Shown: piece by piece, positions 11,221 through 20,699 of the stretch | Numbering within the stretch: position 1 is the stretch's first letter | Layout of the letters: each line of letters opens with the position of its first letter | From: Cymbidium sinense | Lineage: Eukaryota > Streptophyta > Magnoliopsida > Asparagales > Orchidaceae | Length of the DNA stretch: 64,000 nucleotides | Assembly: GCA_021442155.1 (NCBI GenBank) | Contig: CM038216.1 | Span: 88,880,945-88,944,944 of the forward strand | Direction: 5' to 3' | Notes under the pieces: model-generated | Told to the model about the DNA's origin: nothing | The model's input: the letters and a program-made list of their open reading frames with translations, nothing else | The model's database searches: none | Position numbers and translations under genes: made by a program

Positions 11221-11445
11221 AAAAAAATCTAGCCCTAAACCCTAAACCCTAAACCCTAAACCTTAAACCCTAAATCCTGAAACCCTAAACACTAAACACT
11301 AAACCCTAAACCTTAAACCCTAAAACCCCAAACCATAAACCCTATGCCCTAAACCAGAAACCTTAAAACATACAACCCTAAACCCTAAACCCTAAACCCA
11401 AAACCCTAAACCCAAAACCCTAAACCCTAAACGTTAAACCCAAAA
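11221..11445 (+). repeat. Degenerate CCCTAAA array
   Basis: CCCTAAA units with CCTTAAA, CACTAAA and CCCAAAA variants, plus-strand orientation, ending in AACCTAAAAAGCTAAAC, which leads into the next spacer. Confidence 0.85.
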
Positions 11446-12296
11446 AACCTAAAAAGCTAAACTTAAATTAAATAAAACATAAAAATAAAATAAATAAAAT
11501 ATTTTAAACCTAAATAAAATAAAATAATAAAATAAAATAAAAACCTAAACTAAAAACTAAACTAAAATCTAAACCTAAACCTAAACATAAAATAATTTAA
11601 AAAATAAAAACTAAAATAAAATAAAATAAATAGAAACCTTAATTAAACTAAAAAAATAAAATAAACCTAAAAATAAAAACCTAAATAAAATAAAAACTAA
11701 ATAAAAACTTAAACCTAAAAAATAAACCTAAAAATAAATAGAAAATAAAATCTACACCATAAACTAAAAAAAACCAGAACCTAAAATAAACCTAAACCTA
11801 ATCTAAAATAAAATATACTAAAATAAATAAAACCTAAATGTGTACCTAAAATAAACTAAACCTAAACCCTAAACTAAATAAAATAAAATAAACTAAAAAT
11901 AAACTTAAACCTAAACTAAAAAATTAAACCTAAAAATAAACCTAAAGTAAATACCTATAACTTAAACCTACAAAAGGAAAATAAAAACCTAAACCTAAAC
12001 CTAAATAATAAAAAAATAAAAAAAAAGTAAAAAAATAAACATAAACCTAAACCTAAAAGATAAAATAAAAACAAAACTAAAGTAAAAAAATAAACATAAA
12101 CCTAAAACCTAAACCTAAAAACTAAACTAAAATTAAAAACCTAAACTAAAATAAATAAACCTAAAATAAATAAACTAAACTAAATAAAAATAAAAAATAA
12201 ACCTAAATAAAAATAAAATGTAAAATAAAATAAAATAAATAAAAAATAAACTAAATAAACCTTAAACTATCGATTTTCTTAATTTTAAAAAAAAAC
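11446..12296. repeat. AT-rich spacer unit, ~850 bp, with boundary motif
   Basis: It runs parallel to 9571-10420 in word order and length. It closes at ~12262-12296 with CTATCGATTTTCTTAATTTT plus an A-run, nearly the same boundary text as at 10387. These two units look like recent sister copies within the satellite. Confidence 0.75.
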
Positions 12297-12580
12297 CCTA
12301 AACACTAAACCCTAAACCCTAAACCTACAACTCTAAACCCTAAACCTTAAAACTAACCCAAAACCTAAAAATAAAAAAACCCTAAATTAAAATAAAAAAT
12401 TAAAAACCTAAATAAAAAAATAAAACCAAAACATAAAAAACCTATAATAAAATAAAATAAAAACTAAATAATAGCTTAAATAAAAATAATCATTAAAATA
12501 TAAAATAAAATAAATTAAAATAAATAAAACATAACTAAATAAACATAAACCTAATAGTTTACTTAATTTTAAAAAAAATT
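12297..12580. repeat. Short CCCTAAA block plus short AT-rich spacer
   Basis: About 60 bases of CCCTAAA variants, then ~180 bases of AT-rich spacer text, closing with the boundary motif at ~12540-12580 (CTAATAGTTTACTTAATTTT). The distance between successive boundary motifs is only ~280 bases here, the shortest in the region. Confidence 0.7.
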
Positions 12581-13070
12581 AACCCTAACCCTAAACGCTA
12601 AACCCTAAAACTAACCCTAAACCCCAAAACTAACCATAAACCATAAACCCTAAACCCTAAAACCCTAAACCCTAAACCATAAACCTTAAACCTAAGCTCT
12701 AAACCATAAAACCATAATCCTAAACCATAAACCCTAATAAACTAAAACCTAAACTAAACTCAATACCCTAAACCCCAAACTTTAAACCCTAAACCCTAAA
12801 CCCTAAACTCTTAAATCCTAAACTTTAAACACTAAGCTAAACTAACCCTAACCCTATAACCTAAAATCCTAAACCCTAAACCCTGAACCCTTAAACCTAT
12901 AACCCTAAACCCTAAGCTAAAAAAAATAAAAAATAAAAATAAAAAAAAATAAAAAAAAAATAAAAAAATAAAAAAAACCCTAAACCCTAAGCCTAAACCT
13001 CAAACCCTAAACCCTAAACCCTAAACTGTAAACCCTAGACCCCAAACCCTAAAAACCTTAAAATGTAAAA
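12581..13070 (+). repeat. Degenerate CCCTAAA array with A-rich insert
   Basis: CCCTAAA and variants, with an A/T-only run at ~12914-12977 equivalent to the one at 10706-10762. Some units are of the CCATAAA and CTAACCCTAAA kind. Confidence 0.85.
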
Positions 13071-13845
13071 CTAAACCAAATAAAATCTAAAAAATAAATT
13101 AAATAAAACCTAAACCTATATAAAAAAATAAAATAAAATAAAAACCTAAACTAAAACCTAAACCTAAAGCAACACTTAAACCAAATCTTAAACCTAAAAA
13201 TAAAATAAAAAATAAACTAAAATTAAATAAATATAAACTGAAACAAAAAAAAAAATAAACCTAAAAATAAAATACCCAAATGTAAAATAAAAATTAAATA
13301 AAATAAAACTTAAAAACAAACTTAAAAATAAATAAAAAATAAAACCTAAACCCTAAACTAAATAAAAACTAAAACTAACATAAATAAAATAAAATAAACC
13401 TAAACCTAAACTAAAATAAATAAAACCTAAACCTAAACATAAAATAAACTAAACCTAAGCCCTAAACTAAATAAAATAAAATAAACTAAAAGTAATCCTA
13501 AACCTCAACTAAAAATAAACCTAAAATAAAAACCTAAAACCTAAACATAAGAAAATATATTAAAACCCTAAACCTTAACTTAAAAATAAAATATAAATCC
13601 TAAACCTAGAAAATAAAATAAAAATAAAACTAAACTAAAACATAAACATAAACCTAAACCTTAATAATAAACTAAAATAAAAAACCTAAACTAAAATGAA
13701 TAAACCAAAAATAAATAATATAAATTAAATAAAAATAAAAAATAACCCTAAATATAAATAAAAAATAAAATAAACTAAAATAAATAAAAAAATAGACTAA
13801 ATAAACATAAACCTACATATTTACATAATTATTTTAAAAAGTAAA
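13071..13845. repeat. AT-rich spacer unit with boundary motif
   Basis: A long-form spacer of about 780 bases closing at ~13808-13845 with a diverged boundary motif (CTACATATTTACATAATTAT). No gene is seen. Confidence 0.75.
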
Positions 13846-14384
13846 CCCTAAACCCTAAACCCTAAACCCTAAACCCTAAACCCTAAATCCTAAACCCTAA
13901 TCCCTAAAATTAATCCTAAACCTACAACCGTATACCCTAAACTAACTCTAAACCCTAAACCCTAAATCTTAATCGATAAACCCTAAACCCTAAACCTTAA
14001 TCCCTAAACCCTAATCCCTAAACCCTAAACTGTAACCCCTCCACCCTAACCCTAACCCTAAACCCTAAATGCTATACCCTAAATCCTAAAGCCTAAACCC
14101 TAAATCTTAAACTAACCCTAACCTAAACCCTAAAAAGCCTAAAGCCTAAAGCCTAAACCTTATAATCCCAAACCTTAAACCCTAAACTAACCCTAAACCC
14201 TAAAAATCTTAAACCCTAAAGCCTAATCCCTAAATCCTAAACCCTAAACTAATCATAAACCTTAAGCAAACCCTAAACCCTAAAGCCTAAAGACTAAACC
14301 CTAAACCTTAAACCCTAATCGTAAACCCTAAACCCTAAAACCCTAAACACTAAAACCGTAAACCCTAAACCCTAAACCCTTTAG
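13846..14384 (+). repeat. Degenerate CCCTAAA array
   Basis: The longest uninterrupted CCCTAAA stretch after 7936-8560, with CCCTAAT, CCTTAAA and GCCTAAA variants. At its right edge (14378-14386) a short inverted piece TTTAGGGTTAAA switches strand just before the LTR-like fragment begins. This is the only place where I see the G-rich strand on the plus strand. Confidence 0.85.
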
Positions 14385-14750
14385 GGTTAAATTTGGTATG
14401 TCATTTGAATTCATGTATCAATCTTTTCAAAATCAAGTAAAATAAAATGGATTTCCTTTATGTAAGCTTGCATTTGTTGATTTAATTTAATATTTACCTG
14501 GCTATTATCATTATTAAACCCAAATATATTTTTTAAAAGCTTATAAATGAATAATAATTTATGTTTTGATGATAGTTATAAATACATAAGAAATGCATGT
14601 GATTATAGCTTAAGTGTATGAATATTGAGTTCTCTTTCCTCTATTCATTTGTTTACTTATATAAGATTGAATAGTAATGGGCATAAAGTATTATCCCCTG
14701 AACATCATGTTTTAGCTTCTAAGGAGGTCATTTGATTACCTCACTTCGGT
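14385..14750 (+). repeat. LTR-like fragment (third copy)
   Basis: About 360 bases closely matching 43254-43616 in LTR-like copy 1, from GTTAAATTTGGTATGTCATT through GAGGTCATTTGATTACCTC, and more distantly 49030-49410 in LTR-like copy 2. It holds no coding sequence. It is the end part of the LTR-like sequence, stopping at the same base as the 43-kb copy where both join the glycine-rich protein gene 3' UTR. Confidence 0.8.
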
Positions 14751-14820
14751 TTCTTACTTGGTTGATGAAATCAAAAAGAAGAAATATTGAATCTTAATTT
14801 GTTCTCTATTAAAATAAAAA
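14751..14820 (+). pseudogene. GRP gene 3'-UTR end (fused to LTR-like fragment)
   Basis: From ACTTGGTTGATGAAATC to the A-rich end this matches the last ~65 bases of the 3' UTR in the gene pieces at 9240-9300 and 17332-17393. It has no coding part. The junction with the LTR-like fragment is shared with 43617-43670. Confidence 0.75.
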
Positions 14821-15745
14821 CCAAAAACCCTAAACCCTAAACTAAAACTTGAATCCTAAACCTTGAACCCTAAACCCTAAAAATCCTAAACCTTAAACCC
14901 TAAAAACATATAAACCTAAACCCAAACTAAATAAAACCTAAAATAAAATAAATAAAAAAACTTAAACCTAAATAAAATAAAATAGTAAAATAAAATAAAA
15001 ACCTAAAATAAAACCTAAACCTCAACCTAAACCCAAAAATAAAATAAAATAAAAAATAAAAACTAAAATAAAATAAAATGAATACAAACATAAACTAAAC
15101 TAAAAATATAAAATAAACTTACAAAATGTAAAACATAAATAAAATAAAAACTAAATGTAAAATAAAAATAAAGTAAACCTAAAATAAAATAAAATAAAAT
15201 AAAATAAAAACCTAAACATAAAAGATTAACCTAAAAATAAAAAAAAAAATATAAAACCTAAACCCTAAACTAAAAAAAAACCAAAAGATAAAATAAACAA
15301 AATAAAATAAACTTAAACTTAAACTAAAAAAAAACTAAACTAAAATAAATAAAGCCTAAACCTAAACCTAAAATAAACTAAACATTAACACTAAACATAA
15401 CTAAATAAAGTAAACCTAAACCTAAACAAAAAATAAACCTAAAATAAAAACCTAAAACCTAAAACTAAACCTAAAAATAAAAAATAAAACCTAAACCTCA
15501 AAAATAAAATAATAATAAAACTGAACTAACAAATAAACATAAACTTAAACCTATACCTAAAAAATAACTAAAATAAAAAACCTAAACCAAAATAATTAAA
15601 GTTAAAACAAATAAACTAAACTAAATAAAAATAAAAAATAAACATAAATAAAAATAAATAAAATAAAATAAACTCAAATAAATAAAAAATAAACTAAATA
15701 AACCTAAACGAACCAATTTAGTTAATTTAAAAAAAAATAAACCCT
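14821..15745. repeat. CCCTAAA block and AT-rich spacer unit with boundary motif
   Basis: About 85 bases of CCCTAAA words (with the CTAAACTAAAACTTGAA phase seen after other GRP 3' UTR copies), then a long-form spacer to ~15705, closing with ACCAATTTAGTTAATTTAA plus an A-run. The order parallels 43671-44470. Confidence 0.75.
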
Positions 15746-15965
15746 AAACCCTAAATCCTAAACACTAAACCCTAAACCCTAAAAAATCCTAAACCCTAAA
15801 CTAACCCTAAACCCCAAACCCTAATTCCTAAAAACCCTAAAACTTAGAGCCTAAAGCCTAAACCCTAAACTAACATTAAACCCTAAGCTAACCCTAAACT
15901 CTGAAAACCCTAAACCCTAAAGCCCAAACACTAAACCATAAACCATAAACCCTAACCCTAAGCCC
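15746..15965 (+). repeat. Degenerate CCCTAAA array
   Basis: CCCTAAA units and variants, plus-strand orientation, ending in AAAACCAAAAAACATAAACC, which enters the next spacer. Confidence 0.85.
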
Positions 15966-16770
15966 TAAAAACCAAAAAACATAAACCTAAACTAAATAAA
16001 ACCTAAAGATAAAACAAATAAAAAAATCTAAACATAAATAAAAAATAATAATAATATTAATAATAAAAACTTAAACTAAAACTTAAACCTAAAACAAAAA
16101 ATAAAAAAATAAACTGATAAAAATAAAATAAAATAAAATAAATAAAAACCTAAACTAAACTAAAAAAATAAAATAAACATAAGAATAAAAGACCTAAATA
16201 AACTAAAAAATTATCATAAAATAAAAATAAAATAAACCACAAATAACATAAAATAAAAACTAAATAAAAACCTAAACCTAAAAAATAAAACCTTAAAATA
16301 AAACCTAAAAATAAATAAAATTAAAACCTAAATCCTAAACTAAAAAAAACCTAAACCTACAATAAAAATAAAACATACAAAATAAAATAAACCTAAAACT
16401 AAACTAAAATAAACAAAACCTAAACTAAATAAAATAAAATAAGCTCAAAAGAAACCTAAACCTAGACTAAAAATAAAACTTAAAAATAAACCTATAACCC
16501 AAACTTAAAAAAATAAAATAAAAACTTAAACCTAAAAATAAAAAATAAAACCTAATTCTAAAAAATAAAATAAAAATAAAAGCCAACTAAGAAACAAACC
16601 AAAAGCTAAACCTAAACCTAAAAAAAATAAAATAAAATAAAAAACTAAATAAAAATAAATAAACCTAAAATAAATAACCTAAACTAAATAAAAAAATAAA
16701 CTAAAATAAATAAAAAATAAATTAAATAATCCTAAACATAAGGGTTTACTTAATTTGAAAAAAATCATAA
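15966..16770. repeat. AT-rich spacer unit with boundary motif
   Basis: A long-form spacer of ~800 bases closing at ~16735-16770 with AAGGGTTTACTTAATTTGAA plus an A-run. No gene is seen. Confidence 0.75.
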
Positions 16771-16935
16771 ACACTAAATCCTAAACCCTAAGCCCTAAAC
16801 CCTAAACCCTAAACCCTAAACCCTAAATCCTAAACCCTAAACCATAAAACCTTAAATCCTAAACCCTAAAACTTACAACCCTAAACACTAAAATTGAAAC
16901 CCTAAACCCTAAACTAACCCTAAACCCTAAACCCT
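16771..16935 (+). repeat. Degenerate CCCTAAA array
   Basis: CCCTAAA units with few variants, running straight into the ATGAATGGG of the second glycine-rich gene piece. Confidence 0.85.
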
Positions 16936-17393
16936 ATGAATGGGTAGAACCTTGACGGTAGTAACATCACCGTCAACTAGGCTAAGTTTAAATCTGGCGA
17001 TGGAGGCAAAGGTGGAGGTGGCGATTATCACAGTGGTGCTGGGGGATCTAGAGGTGATGGTGGATATGGAGGTGGTTGTCATAGAAGTGGTGGTTATGGA
17101 GGCAGGAGGAGCAATGGAGGTTACATCCGTGAGAGTGGAGAGATGGTGGATCCCGCCACTGAGAGGCTGGTGGGGAACTGGAGAAATTGAAGAATAGCTG
17201 ATACGATCAACTTCTTATGGAATTGTGTCTTTATAATATAGATGGTTCTACTTATCTTAGGTTTTTCATTTGCTCTATGGGAGCTCATTTTTTGTCTATG
17301 TCATCACTTATGTCTTAGAATACTTGAGGTGCTACTTGGTTGATGAACTTGAAAAGAAGAAATGTTGAATCTGAATTTGTTCTTTGTTAAAAA
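16936..17393 (+). pseudogene. 3' end of a glycine-rich RNA-binding protein gene (copy 2)
   Basis: It reads MNG, stop, NLDGSNITVN, stop, AKFKSGDGG, then a Gly-rich tail GGYGGGCHRSGGYGGRRSNG and a C-terminus GNWRN before TGA at 17188-17190. MNGxxLDGRxITVNEAQ is the end of the RRM in plant GRP7-like proteins, RNA-binding proteins that regulate splicing and RNA stability. The Gly/Arg/Tyr tail and the NWRN end also fit that family. Two in-frame stops replace expected Gln/Lys and Glu codons, and a small frameshift lies near 17140. The 3' UTR (17191-17393) aligns with 9101-9300 and ends in an A-run followed by CCCTAAA repeats. It lacks the first ~65 residues of the RRM. Confidence 0.85.
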
Positions 17394-17640
17394 AACCTTA
17401 AGCCCTAAACCCTAAACCCTAAATTAAAACCAAAACCCTAAACCTAAACCCCCTAAACCCAAAACCCTAAACATTAAATCCTAAACCTTAAACCCTAAAC
17501 CCTAAACCTAAACCTAAACCCTAAATCCTAACCCTAAACCCTAAACCCTAAACCTTAAACCCCAAACCGTTAAACCTAAACCCTAAATCCTAAACCGTAA
17601 ACTAATCGTAAAACCTAAACCCTAAACCTTGAATAAAGAT
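17394..17640 (+). repeat. CCCTAAA-type block following GRP copy 2
   Basis: CCCTAAA units with CCTTAAA and CCAAAACC variants. It is the last large telomere-type array before the - strand gypsy element. Confidence 0.85.
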
Positions 17641-17765
17641 GTCATTAGGAGTAGATCTAAAGAATGACCTCATCCTGACATAACTATGGTACCTAAAGAA
17701 AATGTCTTCAAGAGAGTTTCCCTTGGCCATTAGAGATTTTAATACCCTAAACCCTAACCCTAAAT
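17641..17765. other. Unassigned joint sequence
   Basis: About 100 bases of unique-looking sequence (AAAGATGTCATTAGGAGTAG onward) followed by a final three-unit telomere remnant at 17743-17763. I recognise nothing in it. Confidence 0.4.
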
Positions 17766-18421
17766 CATATTATAATATAATATATTATAGTATAATGTAG
17801 CATTATATATTTGGCATGTAGTGATGTGCTTTTAGATGTTATAAGATATTTTAAAATGTTTTAATATATTATGGTATTTTGCTCTATAGTCTATATTAAT
17901 ATAAATCATAAAAATATTGATTTAATAAATCAGATGATGAAATTTAATAAATTTGAAGTGGAATTAGGTTGTAGTACCAAAAGTGTGCTATGCCAATTGT
18001 AGTCTAAAAACTAAGATTTTATGATCAAAATAAATATTATATGTTGTAGCATAGTATAGCATCATATATCATAATATATTGTTCTGTGCATTTTAAATTC
18101 TTTTAGTATTTTATAATCATGCAATCAAGCCTACACTACCATTATTTATAGAACTATTGATTTATACTCTAAAATGGTGGAATTTTTCCAAATTCATAAT
18201 AAGTAGGGCATGGCATCATAATATATTCTTTCAATTTAAAATATGTAAGCGATATGATTAAAATATATAGTTTTTTATTGTTTAGACTAATTTTATGAAT
18301 TTTTATCTTAAGTAATCCCTTGTGATGGGATATACAATATAATATAATATAATATAATATGTTATAGTGTATTATAATATAGGATGCCATAACAAAGTGT
18401 AGCATCATGCATTATAACATA
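17766..18421 (-). repeat. AT-rich iterated tail of the minus TAT 3' region
   Basis: TATAATATAATATA-type sequence with two diverged forms of a phrase (AAAAATATTGATTTAATAAATC then GATGAAATTTAATAAATTTG at ~17910; a more decayed form at ~18150). Better preserved forms occur at 18496 and 18845. The phrase recurs roughly every 250-350 bases, so this is an old tandem repeat lying outside the 4.2-kb duplication. No gene is seen. Confidence 0.55.
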
Positions 18422-20643
18422 CTATTGTGTATTACTCATTGGTTTTTAGCGTATTTTAGTTTGTTATAGTATGATGTAGTAGAGTTTGTAGTGGTATAAC
18501 TCATAAAAATACTGATTTGTAAGCTCAGGTGATGGGATTTGGCCAAATTTAAGGTAAGCTTTAGGGAACATCATTGGCGGTGTGCTATGGTGTGTCACTT
18601 AATCAAAAGAATGGAATATTGTATCCAAAATAAATGTTCATTTTTCAACCAAATTTTGTAAATTTTTTGCTTAAAGTGATTCATTTTAACGTATAATGTA
18701 AGATAATATATTATATGAAAGCATATTAAAATATAATGTACATAATAATATAACTTCACATATATATAAATGTGATGGTATGTTACTAAATGTTATTGTA
18801 AATTTTAGTATGTTTTACTTTTGTTATAATACATTGGGTCAAAACTCACAAAAATGTTAATTTGAAGGTTGAGATAGAAGAATTTGGCCAAATTCACGGC
18901 ACACACTAAGAAGCAACACCAAAATTATGCTATTTTGTACCATTTCTAGTAGAAAAATAATAATTTTACATCCAAAATGAGCGTTATTCATATTTTGGGA
19001 AAATTTTGTTATTTGTTCCTTTTAAGTGATGCTAATGTGGTGTAATGTTTGATAATATATTATATTATAGCAAATTATAATATAACATCATATATTATAA
19101 TATAATATAGTATGTTAATTCACACTATAATATGTTTAGCATGATATTGTATAGTTAGTTTTAGCTTGAACCATTTCAAATCATAAAATGTGATTACAAT
19201 GTCAAGATGATGTAATTTGAACAAATACATTGTTAGGCTGTTGGTTGAGGTATTAAAGGTGTGCATAAGAGAAGAAATAAGATTTGATGAGAATTTCATG
19301 TCAAAGACATGGAGGGAGATCGTTAGGGGATCACATCATGTATTGACATGACAAAAGCCTATGAAGGCAGAAGAGAATCACTGGGATAAGGTTTGAATTT
19401 GATTTGATTATATAATTTGTGGAAAGAAGACCCACTAGGGATGAAGATCAAATCAAATTTAATTTGTTTTATTTTAATTAATGTGGAGGCATATTTGCTA
19501 GGGATATGGGCTCGAGTCTAGTAGGGATCGGGTATATGAACCTTCAACTAGGGAAGCAAGTTCAAGTTATCTATAAGGGATTAGGATTTGAGTTTGATTT
19601 CATAGATTTGATTAGGGATGTATCCACTGGGATAAGAGTTTGGTTGGATTTCTTTAATTTAGACTCTACTAGGGGAGTTGGTTTAATTTGGCTCCACTAT
19701 GGAGGTTAGTTTTGAATTTGATTTATTTGCTTGACTTGTTTATATATGATTTAGAGCTCCACTAGGGAGAAGGGTGTGATTTAACTCCACTGAGAAAAAT
19801 TAGATTGGGTTTAATTTAATCTGAGTTAATGTATGGACCCTGTTGGTGTGTGATGGACCCACTGAGAAGTGGCTATATCATCCTTAACCTACCTCAAGTT
19901 TACAAATCCGAAGGGATAGTCTACTGGCTGCAGGGTAGAGCTAGCCAACCTAAGGGGTTGTCTTTCAGTGTGCAATAATTATGCAAGGAGAAGGCATAGC
20001 AGACTGACATCTTCCAAAGTGAGGAACAACTATTGGGGTGTCTTATTGGATGCACAATAAATCAAACATGACCTAGGGTGACTACTGAGTGAATATCACT
20101 GCGGACTTATGTCAACTCAAAAGTAGTCAGGAATAATTTTATCTAGATTTCATAAGATTTGATATGGTTTGTTTGGCTTAGTTTGATTTTGAATTGAGGG
20201 CATTTCTACTAGGGATGTGAGCTCGATTAAATTTGATAGATTTAATTTATGGACCATGTCGGTGTTCGTTGGACCCACTGAGAAGAGGCTATATCAGGTT
20301 TATCCTATCTGAGATTTATAAATCCAATGGGATAGTCTACTGGTCATGGGGGTAGAACTGGCCAACCTAAGGGGTTGTGTTTCGATGTGCAATGGTTGTG
20401 CTAAGAAGAATGCATCGCTAACTTACATCTTCTAAAGTAGGGAACAACTGTTGGGGTGACTTGTTGGTAGCACAATAAATTGAACCCGACTTAGGGGAAA
20501 CTACTAAGTGAATGTTGCTGAGGACTTATATCAACTCATGAGTAGTCAAGTGAGTACTATAGGGAGTTTTACTAATAATGCCCTAATGATAGGATGCCTG
20601 CTCGAAAAAAGGTACAGCTAGGGGTGTCCTCCTAATCCATAAG

Positions 20644-20699
<56 letters not shown>

